Positions 25,695-34,974 of a stretch of DNA of 64,000 bases are shown here, one piece after another (the stretch's first letter is position 1; each line of letters starts with the position of its first letter). The notes below the pieces were generated by a model. That model searched no databases. It was given only the letters and a program-made list of their open reading frames with translations, and was not told the DNA's origin. The stretch is from Marinobacter adhaerens HP15 (GTDB taxonomy: Bacteria > Pseudomonadota > Gammaproteobacteria > Pseudomonadales > Oleiphilaceae). Where the stretch lies: NCBI RefSeq assembly GCF_000166295.1, contig NC_017506.1, positions 3,038,001-3,102,000 of the forward strand, in the 5' to 3' direction. Both the position numbers and the translations under genes were made by a program.

Positions 25695-27047
25695 ATGCGC
25701 AATGCTGACCTCGTCACCCGTGGCCTCAAGTCCGTGTGGCACCCCTGCACCCAGATGAAAGACCACGAAGGCGCCGTGCCTCTGGTGCCCATCAAGCGTG
25801 GCGAGGGTGTCTGGCTTGAGGACTTTGAAGGCAATCGATTTATCGATGCCGTCAGCTCCTGGTGGGTCAATCTCTTTGGCCACGCCAATCCAAGAATCAA
25901 CGCGGCGATCCAGAAGCAGATTGGCGAGCTGGAACACGTTATCCTCGCCGGTTTTACCCACGAGCCGGTGGTCAATCTGTCCGAGCGACTGATTGAAGTG
26001 ACCCCGCCCGGTCTGAACAAGGTCTTTTACGCCGACAACGGCTCCTCGGCCATCGAAGCCGCCCTGAAAATGAGCTTCCACTACTGGAAGAACCACGACA
26101 AACCGGGCAAGAAGAACTTCGTGAACCTGAGCAACAGCTACCACGGTGAAACCCTGGGTGCGCTTGCCCTCGGCGATGTCTCGCTCTACAAGGACACCTA
26201 TCAGCCGCTACTGATGGAAGTGCTGACAGCCCCGTCACCGGACGCCTTCAACAAGGAGCCGGGTGAGACCGACGAAGACTACGCGCTGCGCCAGTTTGAA
26301 GCCATGGAAAAGCTACTGGCAGAAAAGCATGAAGAAATCTGCGCCGTGGTGGTGGAGCCTCTGATCCAGTGCGCCGGCGGCATGCGGATGCACCATCCCA
26401 TCTACCACACCAAGCTGCGGGAAGCCTGCGACCGCTATGGCGTGCACCTGATTGCCGATGAGATCGCCGTGGGTTTTGGCCGCACCGGCACCCTGTTTGC
26501 CTGTGAACAGTCTGGCATCACTCCGGATTTCATGTGCCTGTCCAAGGGGCTCACCGCCGGCTACCTGCCTCTGTCGGTGGTACTGACCACCGATGATGTC
26601 TACAACGCCTTCTACGACGACTACGAAACCCTCAAGGCGTTTCTGCACAGCCACAGCTACACGGGCAACCCCATTGGCTGTGCCGTGGCGTTGGCGACTC
26701 TGGACATCTTCCGGGATGACAATGTGATTGAGAGCAACCGCGCGCTCTCCACCTGCATGGCCGAATCGGTGGCGCACCTGGCAGACCACCCCAATGTCGG
26801 GGACATCCGCCAGCATGGGATGACTTTGGCCGTGGAGATGGTAAAAGATAAAGCGTCGAAAACGCCTTTTCCCTGGCAGGAACGCCGTGGCATTCGTGTT
26901 TATCAGCACGCATTGACCCGCCAGGCCTTGCTTCGCCCCCTGGGTAATGTGGTTTACTTCATGCCGCCTTACGTGATCACTGAAGAGCAGATCCGCCACC
27001 TGGCCCAGGTTGCAACGGAAGGCATAGAGATTGCGGTTCGCGACTGA
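25695..27047 (+). CDS. bioA: Adenosylmethionine-8-amino-7-oxononanoate aminotransferase
   Basis: A 450-residue class III PLP aminotransferase of biotin synthesis, transferring the amino group of S-adenosylmethionine to KAPA to give DAPA. It opens with HPCTQMKDHE and contains AVSSWWVNLFGHANPRIN, SYHGETLGALALGDV and the PLP lysine in LSKGLTAGYLPLSVVLT. Good SD: GGAG 10 nt upstream. It stands apart from other bio genes and has its own BirA-type operator. It is divergent from the PAAR effector gene. Confidence 0.96.
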   Translation: MRNADLVTRGLKSVWHPCTQMKDHEGAVPLVPIKRGEGVWLEDFEGNRFIDAVSSWWVNLFGHANPRINAAIQKQIGELEHVILAGFTHEPVVNLSERLIEVTPPGLNKVFYADNGSSAIEAALKMSFHYWKNHDKPGKKNFVNLSNSYHGETLGALALGDVSLYKDTYQPLLMEVLTAPSPDAFNKEPGETDEDYALRQFEAMEKLLAEKHEEICAVVVEPLIQCAGGMRMHHPIYHTKLREACDRYGVHLIADEIAVGFGRTGTLFACEQSGITPDFMCLSKGLTAGYLPLSVVLTTDDVYNAFYDDYETLKAFLHSHSYTGNPIGCAVALATLDIFRDDNVIESNRALSTCMAESVAHLADHPNVGDIRQHGMTLAVEMVKDKASKTPFPWQERRGIRVYQHALTRQALLRPLGNVVYFMPPYVITEEQIRHLAQVATEGIEIAVRD

Positions 27048-27076
27048 CAACCGCCAGGAACCTGAGAGACCAGCTC

Positions 27077-27811
27077 ATGCGCATACCCCGCATCTATACC
27101 AATTCTGCCCTCGCCCAGGGCAGCACTGCCGAACTTGATGACAACGCCGCACAACATGTGGGCCGGGTATTGCGCATGCAGGCGGGACAGGAGCTGCTGC
27201 TCTTCAACGGTGATGGCAACGACTACCCCGCCACCATTTCCAGTGCCAGCAAGAAGAACGTGGAAGTCCAGGTTGGCACCCCGGAAGCCAACACCACCGA
27301 ATCTCCACTGGAAATCGTTCTCGGCCAGACCCTTTCCAAGGGCGACCGCATGGACTACGCAGTGCAGAAAGCGGTGGAAATGGGTGTTACCCGTATCGTG
27401 CCGTTAACCACCGAACGATGCGACGTAAAACTGAAGGGCGACCGGGAAGACAAGCGCCTGCGCCACTGGCAATCCGTTGCCATCAGCGCCGCCGAGCAGT
27501 GCGGGCGCGCCCGGGTGCCAGAGATCCTGCCGGTGATGACGGTTTCCGAGTGGCTGGAACACAGCCGCGATTGCGAAGTCCGCCTGGTTCTCCACCACCG
27601 CACCGAACACGCCCTGAAGTCCATCATTCCCCCAGAGCGGGTGGCTCTCATGATCGGACCGGAAGGCGGCCTCTCTCCCGAGGAAATCGCTCACGCAGAA
27701 AAGGAAGGCTTCCTGCCGGTAGCCCTCGGCCCCCGGGTACTGCGAACGGAAACCGCCCCGGTTGCGGCCATGGCGCTTTGCCAATGGCTGTGGGGCGACA
27801 TCGGCGGCTGA
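27077..27811 (+). CDS. rsmE: 16S rRNA (uracil-1498-N3)-methyltransferase
   Basis: A 244-residue SPOUT methyltransferase. The N-terminal PUA-like part starts MRIPRIYTNSALAQG, with HVGRVLRMQAGQEL. The trefoil-knot SAM site is LMIGPEGGLSPEEIAHAEKEG followed by LGPRVLRTETAPVAAM. The length is normal. It follows bioA by 29 nt and may be co-transcribed with it, though there is no pathway link. Confidence 0.95.
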   Translation: MRIPRIYTNSALAQGSTAELDDNAAQHVGRVLRMQAGQELLLFNGDGNDYPATISSASKKNVEVQVGTPEANTTESPLEIVLGQTLSKGDRMDYAVQKAVEMGVTRIVPLTTERCDVKLKGDREDKRLRHWQSVAISAAEQCGRARVPEILPVMTVSEWLEHSRDCEVRLVLHHRTEHALKSIIPPERVALMIGPEGGLSPEEIAHAEKEGFLPVALGPRVLRTETAPVAAMALCQWLWGDIGG

Positions 27812-27837
27812 CCGACACCGACCGTACCGCCGTCTCA

Positions 27838-27876
27838 TGTTGGCACGCAAGTCATTGACATAACGGGGTGCCAACA
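27838..27876. repeat. Inverted repeat between rsmE and the DUF445 gene
   Basis: Arms TGTTGGCAC (27838-27846) and GTGCCAACA (27868-27876), separated by 21 nt. It could be an operator or a leader stem for the DUF445 gene 54 nt downstream. Nothing identifies the regulator. Confidence 0.4.
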
Positions 27877-27930
27877 ACATTATCCCTGTCGACTCCGGAA
27901 GCAAAAAAACGATCACACGCGAGTAACGGG

Positions 27931-29160
27931 ATGACAAGCCTGCTAAGCACCCAAGAATTCTGGCAATACCTCAGTATTCCGGTCATTGCCGCCCTGATTG
28001 GCTGGACCACCAACTGGCTTGCCATCAAGATGACCTTCTACCCCCTGGAATTCATCGGCAAACCACCGCTGCTTGGCTGGCAAGGTATTATTCCCTCGAA
28101 GGCCCGCAAAATGGCGGCCATCAGTGTCGACGCCACTATCTCCAAGATCGGAACCGTTCGGGAGATCTTCCAGCAGATCGATCCGAAAGTTCTCGCCACC
28201 CATATCGTTCACTCCGTCGAACCCCGCATCGAGGAATACGTGGACGAAATGATGCTCAAGGAATACCCCACCTTTTGGGAAAACCTGCCGGCCTCGGCCA
28301 GGAAGATGGTCTACGATCGCGTCCGCAAATCCACGCCCCAGCTCGTGGACAATCTCGTGGAAGATGTCTCCGATAACATTGAAGACCTGCTGGATATCAA
28401 GGGCATGGTCATCGAGCGCCTGGCCAGCGACAAGGAGCTGCTGAACCGGATCTTTATCGAGTGCGGTGAGGTGGAATTCCGGTTCATCATCAACTCTGGG
28501 CTCTACTTCGGCTTTTTGTTCGGCCTGATCCAGATGGCAGTCTGGTATGTCTATCCGAGCTGGTGGGTGCTGCCGTTCTTCGGTCTTCTGGTGGGTTGGG
28601 CAACCAACTGGATTGCCCTGAATGTGATTTTCCGGCCGCTGCACGCCAAAAAAGTCGGCCCCTTCCGGATTCAGGGTCTGTTCCTGAAACGCCAGCCGGC
28701 CGTGGCAGAGTCGTTCTGCCACATCGTGACCCACGAGATACTCACCGTTGGCAACATCATTAACGCGATTCTCGATGGGCCCAAGGGTGATCGCGCCCGC
28801 AACATGGTCAAGAAGCACATCAAACCGCTGGTGGATGAAACCGCCGGCATGGGCAAGGCGCTGACCCAGATGGCCTTCGGACCCACCGGCTTTGCAACGC
28901 TTAAGAACAAGGTTGGCGAGAAGGCCATCGAAATATCACAGACATCGTTCAACAACCCGGTGTTCGAGAAGGACCGGGCCAGAGCCGTCGAATCAATCAT
29001 GGTCGAGCGGATGATTGCACTGTCTTCCGAAGAGTTTCAGGACTTGCTACGGCCCTGTTTCCAGGAGGATGAAATCAAACTGATTCTGGTGGGCGCATTC
29101 CTCGGCTTTGGCGCCGGTATCTGCCAACTGGTGTTCGTGTTCGGGGAGTCGTTCCTGTAA
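27931..29160 (+). CDS. DUF445 family membrane protein
   Basis: A 409-residue membrane protein of the DUF445 family. The first hydrophobic segment (about residues 12-30) leads into GWTTNWLAIKMTFYPLEFIG. A central soluble helical domain is followed by paired membrane helices around LLVGWATNWIALNVIFRPLHA, which repeats the N-terminal motif, and a hydrophobic C-terminus. The duplicated WxTNWxAxxxxFxPL motif is the family hallmark. I took the ATG at 27931 (MTSLLSTQEFW) because the earlier GTG adds a non-conserved tail. Function unknown; envelope-related roles are often supposed. Confidence 0.85.
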   Translation: MTSLLSTQEFWQYLSIPVIAALIGWTTNWLAIKMTFYPLEFIGKPPLLGWQGIIPSKARKMAAISVDATISKIGTVREIFQQIDPKVLATHIVHSVEPRIEEYVDEMMLKEYPTFWENLPASARKMVYDRVRKSTPQLVDNLVEDVSDNIEDLLDIKGMVIERLASDKELLNRIFIECGEVEFRFIINSGLYFGFLFGLIQMAVWYVYPSWWVLPFFGLLVGWATNWIALNVIFRPLHAKKVGPFRIQGLFLKRQPAVAESFCHIVTHEILTVGNIINAILDGPKGDRARNMVKKHIKPLVDETAGMGKALTQMAFGPTGFATLKNKVGEKAIEISQTSFNNPVFEKDRARAVESIMVERMIALSSEEFQDLLRPCFQEDEIKLILVGAFLGFGAGICQLVFVFGESFL

Positions 29161-29270
29161 ATTCCCGCCATAATTCACCGGCTTAAAACCTGTGCAAGGA
29201 TGCGTCGTACATCTATACTCTCGGAAACGGAGGTTCATTACTTCGAACAGGTTCGACCCGGAGGCAACGG

Positions 29271-30320
29271 ATGCCAGGTTTTCTCTCCTGGATTTCAGGA
29301 TTATTCCCAAGCAAACAATCTGCACCACCCGCTCCGGAAGCGCGGCTGTTCAATCCATCCCCGGAGAAACCTGCGGCCGATACCCCTGACACCAGCCCGG
29401 AGCTTGCCCAACAGCTTGAGGAACATTTGTTCTGCTGGCTGCTGGATGCAGAGCCGGCGGCCCTGCGCGCTGATCTTTCTTCCTACGAGGACGTGCTGGA
29501 GGAGCTTTATCAGCGGCTCACCAGCAACAAAATGGAGGAACTGCCCCGCCAACCCATGAGCCTGCCCATGCTCATGCGGGCCCTGTCCGACGAGTCCACC
29601 GATCGCCAGCGGCTCACGGAGATCATTCTTGGTGATCCCTCCCTGACCGATCAATTGCTTCAGATTGCCAACAGCCCCTACTTCCGAACCAGCGACCACG
29701 CCATCGAATCGGTGGACCAGGCGGTATTTGTACTGGGGGTAGATGGCATCCGGAACGTGATTTCCGCGGCGGTTATGCGCCCCATGATGGCCGCAAGGAA
29801 CAGCCGGGAAGCGCTGTTTGGTCAGCGTGGCTGGCGCTGGGGCCTGACCTGCGCGCGAGCCGCAGAACTCATTGCCAGAACCCAGGGCGAAGACACCAGT
29901 GCACACTTTATGGTGGGCCTGCTGCCTTCACTGGCGTACATCACGATCCGCCGTGAACTTCAGCGAATCTGCCGGTCGCGCACAGCAATCGGCGAACCGG
30001 AGCCGGCGCTTATTCGGCATGCTCTGGCGAGATACCAGTGGGCTACCTGCCAGCTCCTGGCGAACGAATGGAACCTCCCCCCCAAGTACCATGCGTACCT
30101 GCTGGCCGCGGAACGGCCAGCACCAAAACAGAAACACACTCCGCTGACGGACGGCATGGTTATTGGCACCCGGGAAGTGCTGAGGCACGCCCATCAGCGC
30201 AACCTCGCAGAAGAGGACCTGCCAAAAGTGGTGCGCCTGACCCCGGATCAGATCAGCAATATTCGCAACGCGCTGCAGAAGATGCTTCGGGAAGGCGGCC
30301 GTTCAACTGTCAGAAGTTGA
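29271..30320 (+). CDS. HDOD-domain protein
   Basis: A 349-residue protein with a proline-rich N-terminus and an HDOD domain at about residues 90-290 (LPMLMRALSDE, IILGDPSLTDQLLQIANSPYF, SVDQAVFVLGVDGIRNVI). HDOD is related to HD phosphohydrolases but lacks the catalytic His-Asp pair, and usually works in signalling. GGAGG about 9 nt upstream supports the start. Its 3' end overlaps the convergent YihY-family gene by 18 bases. No partner domain is attached, so its signal is unclear. Confidence 0.85.
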   Translation: MPGFLSWISGLFPSKQSAPPAPEARLFNPSPEKPAADTPDTSPELAQQLEEHLFCWLLDAEPAALRADLSSYEDVLEELYQRLTSNKMEELPRQPMSLPMLMRALSDESTDRQRLTEIILGDPSLTDQLLQIANSPYFRTSDHAIESVDQAVFVLGVDGIRNVISAAVMRPMMAARNSREALFGQRGWRWGLTCARAAELIARTQGEDTSAHFMVGLLPSLAYITIRRELQRICRSRTAIGEPEPALIRHALARYQWATCQLLANEWNLPPKYHAYLLAAERPAPKQKHTPLTDGMVIGTREVLRHAHQRNLAEEDLPKVVRLTPDQISNIRNALQKMLREGGRSTVRS

Positions 30321-31664
30321 GACAGGCTCCCTCTCCGCCACAGATCCTGGTTTTTCCTTTGCCTCGTCGCCGCGCAACAACTCCGCAAAGGTTCGTGTTT
30401 CCTCCACCTTGCGGACTCCCACCAATTCGGCAGGGATCACTTTAGGGAGCCGATCAACAATCCGGTCCTCGTCGTGGCGTACAACCCTGAGAACGTCTCC
30501 GATCGTTATCAGATCCAGCGCCCGCCCGGGCACCAGTCGATCGCCCTGACTCCCGGCCAGGCTCAGTAAACCGGCACGGATCAGTTTGTCACTGAGAGCC
30601 CGGGTTACCTCACCCGGCACCCTCAGCTGGTATTCCAGTAATTCCTGCTGGGGTGCAGGCTTGCCCTCGCTGAAGGGCTTGGCCACCAGCCACATGGTCG
30701 CCAGCGCCACATTTTCCTGCAGCTCTGGTGCCAGTTGCACCTCGCGCCGTTTGGCCACGGAGCCGGGATTCTGCAGATAGAACCCGATGCTGGCGCCCAG
30801 CAAGAGAATCATCCAGTTCAGATAGATCCAGATGAGCAGAATAATGCCGATGGCGAAACTGGAATAGATTGCCGCGTACTTCGCAGACCCGGCAACGAAT
30901 GAGGCGAACAGCATGCCGGCCGCCTGCCAGGATACCCCGGCAACCAGACCGCCGATGGCCGCATAACGGAGTTTGACCCGGGTATTGGGCATGAATACAT
31001 AGACGAATGTGAAAGCGCCAACCACCAGGAAAAACGGGGTGAACCGGCTGGCCACAAGAATTACCGATCCGAACGGTTCGATTTCGATGAGCTTCTGGAC
31101 GATGGTTGAGGAAAAAATGGTCGCGCTGACGCCAATGGCCGAAACCATCAGAAGCGGTCCCACCATGATCACACTCAGATAATTGCTGAATCGCTGCGCC
31201 ATGGAACGCATGTCTGGCACGCGCCAGATCATATTGAAGGAACGCTCGATTTTCTGGAGCAGTGAAACCACCGTATAAACCAGCAGCGCCAGGCCCACCG
31301 ATCCCAGAACGCCGACCTTCATATTATCGACGAAGCCCAGGATCTGTTCGGCAAGATCAATCCCCTGCGGTCCCAGCGGCTCAAAGAACTGGAACAGGAA
31401 CGGCTCCATCCGCTGATGCACTCCCAGCGCCTTCAATACCGAGAAGCTCAGGGCAAGGAGAGGCACGATACTCAGGAGGGTTGTGTACACAAGACTCATG
31501 GCGTGGAGAGTCAATTGTCCACTGAGAACATCCCGAGCCATCGCATAGGCAGTGCGGCCGACCTTGTACAACCAGGTCCAGGGCCAACTCTGGGGCGGAT
31601 TGGGATTCGCCAGAATCCAGCGCTCAGCTGCCTGAAGCCGGTCTTTTAATTGGAATGAAGCCAC
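30303..31664 (-). CDS. YihY/BrkB family inner-membrane protein
   Basis: A 453-residue protein with about six membrane helices over residues 35-290. Family motifs are AMSLVYTTLLSIVPLLALSFSVLKALG, RSFNMIWRVPDMRSMAQRFSNY and the loop FMPNTRVKLRYAAIGGLVAG. The C-terminal 150 residues are soluble and resemble a winged-helix fold (EVTRALSDKLIRAGLLSL). The YihY family has been misnamed ribonuclease BN; its role is unsettled. Single-gene unit, convergent with the HDOD gene. Confidence 0.88.
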   Translation of the reverse strand: MASFQLKDRLQAAERWILANPNPPQSWPWTWLYKVGRTAYAMARDVLSGQLTLHAMSLVYTTLLSIVPLLALSFSVLKALGVHQRMEPFLFQFFEPLGPQGIDLAEQILGFVDNMKVGVLGSVGLALLVYTVVSLLQKIERSFNMIWRVPDMRSMAQRFSNYLSVIMVGPLLMVSAIGVSATIFSSTIVQKLIEIEPFGSVILVASRFTPFFLVVGAFTFVYVFMPNTRVKLRYAAIGGLVAGVSWQAAGMLFASFVAGSAKYAAIYSSFAIGIILLIWIYLNWMILLLGASIGFYLQNPGSVAKRREVQLAPELQENVALATMWLVAKPFSEGKPAPQQELLEYQLRVPGEVTRALSDKLIRAGLLSLAGSQGDRLVPGRALDLITIGDVLRVVRHDEDRIVDRLPKVIPAELVGVRKVEETRTFAELLRGDEAKEKPGSVAEREPVSTSDS

Positions 31665-31864
31665 TTTAGGTCCTGTCGTTCCATGTTTTGTTCAGATTAT
31701 CAGTCAGATATCCAGTGTAACCAGAGTATGGCCGATTAACGGCAGTTTGCGAGGGCTACACATCCAATATAACCATATCATCATTTATTACTTCCTCTTA
31801 TAACAGATCTTCTGTAAAAAGGCCGCTATTCAAGAAATGGTATTTTCTGATCAGGTATTTTCTC

Positions 31865-33118
31865 ATGCGAATCAAACTTGCTCTGGGCGTTGCTGCACTT
31901 ACCGCCTTCTCACCGGTGACTGCCCTGGCCACCAACGGCTATTTCAGTCACGGCTACGGCACCATCAGTAAAGGCATGGCCGGCGCGGGCACTGCACTGT
32001 CCCAGGACAGCATTGCAGCGGCAACCAACCCGGCCGGTATGGCTTTTGTCGGGAACCGGATTGACGGTGGATTCGAAGTTTTTTCGCCCCGGCGGGAATA
32101 CACTGTCGAGGGTCCGGTCTCTCCTCCCCCTGCGTTCTCATTGCAGCCGGGCACTTACAAAAGCAGCCGCAACGGTTTCGTTATCCCCCACTTGGGTTTT
32201 AATCGGGAACTTTCCGACACCACAAGTTTCGGCGTTTCGGTGTTTGCCAATGGTGGCATGAACACCGACTACTCCGGTGAAAGTGGCGGCCCCTTCTACG
32301 CAGGCCGCACCGGCGTAAACCTCGAACAGCTTTTTATAGCCCCGACCTGGTCCTGGGAGTTCTCCGACAACCAGGCCTTCGGCATTTCACCAGTCATTGC
32401 CTATCAGCGTTTTGAAGCTGAAGGCCTGCAGAGCTTCGCGCCATTCTCGTCAGACCCGGGGGCACTTTCCAAGAACGGCACCGACGATGCCTGGGGTTAC
32501 GGTTACCAGATCGGCTGGCAAGGTGAAATCACCGACACCCTCCGCGGCGGCCTGAGCTGGCGCAACATTCTGAAGATGAACGAGTTCGACAAATACCGCG
32601 GCCTTTTTGCGGAACAGGGCGACTTCGACATTCCCCAGATGTTCAACGCGGGTATCGCCTGGTCCGGACTTGAAAACCACTGGTTCCTGCTGGATATCCA
32701 GCACATCCGTTACAGCGAGATCAACAGCGTGGGCAACCCGCTGCTGCCCAATCTGCAGACGGCACAGCTCGGCGATGATAATGGCGCAGGCTTTGGCTGG
32801 GACGACATGACCATCGTCAAGCTGGGTTGGCAGTGGCAGCAAACACCGGCGCATGCCTGGCGGGCCGGCGTCAGCTATGGAGAGAATCCTATCTCCGACG
32901 AAGATGTGCTGTTCAACATCCTGGCACCGGGCGTTCAGGAGTGGCACTTCACTGGAGGATTTACCCACAGCTTCAGCGAAAACCTTGATGTGTCTGGCAT
33001 GGCCTTTTATTCCCCGGCCAAGACAGTGACCGGTCCCAACCCGCTGGCACCGAACCAGACCATTGATCTGGAAATGTACCAGCTGGGCGCCTCGGTCAGC
33101 GCGGGCTGGAAATACTGA
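31865..33118 (+). CDS. FadL/OmpP1-family outer membrane transporter
   Basis: A 417-residue outer-membrane beta-barrel. A signal peptide of about 22 residues ends ALATNGYF. The N-terminal hatch element GTISKGMAGAGTALSQDS and AAATNPAGMAFVGNR are FadL hallmarks. The chain ends in an aromatic residue (AGWKY), as barrel proteins do. It probably imports hydrophobic compounds such as fatty acids or hydrocarbons, which suits a marine lipid-using bacterium. It stands alone and ends at a strong terminator. Just before the ATG a 10-bp sequence GGTATTTTCT is repeated (31839 and 31854). Confidence 0.9.
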   Translation: MRIKLALGVAALTAFSPVTALATNGYFSHGYGTISKGMAGAGTALSQDSIAAATNPAGMAFVGNRIDGGFEVFSPRREYTVEGPVSPPPAFSLQPGTYKSSRNGFVIPHLGFNRELSDTTSFGVSVFANGGMNTDYSGESGGPFYAGRTGVNLEQLFIAPTWSWEFSDNQAFGISPVIAYQRFEAEGLQSFAPFSSDPGALSKNGTDDAWGYGYQIGWQGEITDTLRGGLSWRNILKMNEFDKYRGLFAEQGDFDIPQMFNAGIAWSGLENHWFLLDIQHIRYSEINSVGNPLLPNLQTAQLGDDNGAGFGWDDMTIVKLGWQWQQTPAHAWRAGVSYGENPISDEDVLFNILAPGVQEWHFTGGFTHSFSENLDVSGMAFYSPAKTVTGPNPLAPNQTIDLEMYQLGASVSAGWKY

Positions 33119-33135
33119 TCTCCCAAGGCCAGTCT

Positions 33136-33164
33136 GCAAAGCCCCGGATCGTCCGGGGCTTTGC
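33136..33164. terminator. Terminator hairpin between fadL-like gene and hydroxyacid dehydrogenase
   Basis: A 13-bp stem, GCAAAGCCCCGGA and TCCGGGGCTTTGC, with the loop TCG. It lies between two convergent genes and can serve both strands, though free U-tracts are minimal. Confidence 0.75.
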
Positions 33165-33166
33165 TG

Positions 33167-34102
33167 TTACAGCACAGATTTCAGATTAACAGCGGTGATG
33201 CCGACGATCCTCTGCCGCGCTTCCCGACTGGCCCAGGCCGAGTGCGGGGTCACAATCAGATTGGGAATATCGTCCGCTAGCAAAGGGTTGCCGTTGCGGG
33301 GCGGTTCCTCGGTCAACACATCAAAACCGGCGCCACCGATCTCGCCGGCGCGAAGCGCGTCCGCCAACGCCTGTTCGTTCACCAGGCCTCCGCGGCTGGT
33401 GTTGATGAGCAACGAGTCGGGCTTCATCATTTTCAGTTCACGGGCACCGATCAGATCCCGGGTCTCGTCGGTCAGCAGGCAGTGCAACGAGACCACGTCT
33501 GCCTGGGGCAGCAATTCGTCCAGCGGAATTCGCGAATAGCCATCGACCACACCCGGTTCTTGCCCGGGCCGAGCTCCAAGAAGAACCTTCATACCAAAGG
33601 CCGCAGCCCGCTCCGCCACGCCCTGGCCCAGATCGCCGTAGCCGACAATACCGAGAGTGCGCCCCTCAAGTTCCATGATTGGATGATCCATCAAGCAGAA
33701 CATGTCGCTCTTGCCCCAATGCCCTGCCTGGACATCACGGGTGTAATCCAGAAGCCGAGTGGCCAGTGCCAACATCAAAGCCATGGTGTGCTGCGCCACC
33801 GTTGAGCGGCCGTAGTTGGTCACGTTCATCACCTTGATGCCGTGATCCTTCGCCGCCGCCTGATCGATGTTATTCAATCCGGTCGCCACCACGGCGATGG
33901 TCTTGAGTTCGGGGCAGGCGTCGAAATGCTCACGGGTGAGCACGACTTTATTGACCAGCACGGTATCGAACCCCCGGATGCGTTCCAGTATCTGATCCGG
34001 CGTGGTCCGATCATACTTTTCCAACCCGCCGGTTACCGACTCAATGGGCGAGAGATCCACATCGTCGCCAAGGGTTTTGGCATCAAGAAACACCGCTTTC
34101 AT
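33167..34102 (-). CDS. D-2-hydroxyacid dehydrogenase
   Basis: A 311-residue NAD(P)-dependent dehydrogenase. It shows the NAD site GRTLGIVGYGDLGQGVAERAAAFG, the catalytic arginine in INTSRGGLVNE, the glutamate region FDVLTEEPP and the catalytic histidine in VTPHSAWAS. It is nearest to glycerate dehydrogenase/hydroxypyruvate reductase by size and motifs, but the substrate cannot be assigned. The ATG at 34102 has AGGAG 8 nt upstream; a start nine codons earlier lies on that site and was rejected. Confidence 0.9.
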   Translation of the reverse strand: MKAVFLDAKTLGDDVDLSPIESVTGGLEKYDRTTPDQILERIRGFDTVLVNKVVLTREHFDACPELKTIAVVATGLNNIDQAAAKDHGIKVMNVTNYGRSTVAQHTMALMLALATRLLDYTRDVQAGHWGKSDMFCLMDHPIMELEGRTLGIVGYGDLGQGVAERAAAFGMKVLLGARPGQEPGVVDGYSRIPLDELLPQADVVSLHCLLTDETRDLIGARELKMMKPDSLLINTSRGGLVNEQALADALRAGEIGGAGFDVLTEEPPRNGNPLLADDIPNLIVTPHSAWASREARQRIVGITAVNLKSVL

Positions 34103-34195
34103 ACTTTTCTCCTGAATCCAGATGGCCACAGATTAGGGTAGACTTGGTTAAACGTCCAAAACTCAACATGTCCAAGCACGAACAGGGTATGAACC

Positions 34196-34849
34196 ATGGA
34201 ACATGAATTCTGGCACGAACGCTGGGCCAAAAAAGAAATCGGTTTCCACGAGGGCACGGTTAACCAGTATCTCCACGACCATTGGCCGGAACTGGCTGGC
34301 AAAGGCACCGACGCCGTTTTCGTGCCCCTCTGCGGCAAAGCCCACGACATGTGGTGGCTCCACGACCGCGGCCACCCGATCATCGGTGTAGAGCTGAGCG
34401 AACTGGCCTGCAAGGACTTCTTCGAAGAAGCCGGCGAGAAAGCCAAAGTTCACCCCGGCGAACCCTTCATAACCTTCAAACACGATAACCTGCAGCTCTG
34501 GTGCGGCGACTTCTTCCAACTGGTACCGGAAGACCTCAAACACGTTCGACTGGTCTACGACCGGGCCGCCCTGATCGCCCTGCCGCCCCACATGCGCAGA
34601 GACTATGTGAACCACCTGACCGCCATCATCCCCGACGGCACCAGAATCCTGCTGATCACCCTGGACTACGACACTGAGATCAAGGGCCCGCCGTTCAACG
34701 TCAGTGACGAGGAAGTCCGGGAACTCTACCAGGACGACTACAAGATCGAGCACATCCTGACCAACACCCTGGCCAAGGATCATCCGTTTACAAAGAGAAA
34801 AGGTCTGGAAAACGCCTCTGAAAGCGTCTTCCGTTTAACCAAACTCTAG
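34196..34849 (+). CDS. tpm: Thiopurine S-methyltransferase
   Basis: A 217-residue SAM methyltransferase. It begins MEHEFWHERWAKKEIGFHEG, with VFVPLCGKAHDMWWL as SAM motif I and VYDRAALIALPPHMR typical of the bacterial TPMT family. These enzymes methylate thiopurines and, in several marine and Pseudomonas strains, selenium or tellurium compounds. Divergent from the hydroxyacid dehydrogenase. A large hairpin lies 35 nt beyond its stop. Confidence 0.95.
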   Translation: MEHEFWHERWAKKEIGFHEGTVNQYLHDHWPELAGKGTDAVFVPLCGKAHDMWWLHDRGHPIIGVELSELACKDFFEEAGEKAKVHPGEPFITFKHDNLQLWCGDFFQLVPEDLKHVRLVYDRAALIALPPHMRRDYVNHLTAIIPDGTRILLITLDYDTEIKGPPFNVSDEEVRELYQDDYKIEHILTNTLAKDHPFTKRKGLENASESVFRLTKL

Positions 34850-34883
34850 CCTGCCTTCAGGCGATCGCCTCCGTGATCTGATC

Positions 34884-34974
34884 GGAGTGTATCGGGTGGC
34901 TTTCTGACAACGAATTTGATGTCTGAGCGAAGCGAGTTGCCAATTCGTTGTCAGAAAGCCACCCGGTGCACTCC
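34884..34974. repeat. Large hairpin (23-bp perfect stem plus 6-bp outer stem)
   Basis: The inner arms at 34894-34916 and 34942-34964 are fully complementary over 23 bp (beginning GGGTGGCTTTCTGACAACG). The loop is 25 nt and contains GAGCGAAGCGAG. Outer arms GGAGTG (34884-34889) and CACTCC (34969-34974) extend it across a 4-nt internal loop on each side. It may terminate tpm, encode a structured RNA, or be a miniature repetitive element; no transposase is present. Confidence 0.75.

Noticed and set aside
27868..27930. Longer start for the DUF445 protein at 27868
   Set aside because: It is a GTG within an inverted repeat, and the added residues are not family-like.
31839..31863. Direct repeat GGTATTTTCT twice before the FadL-like gene, considered as a regulator site
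   Set aside because: Two short AT-rich copies 15 bp apart are weak evidence; noted with the gene only.
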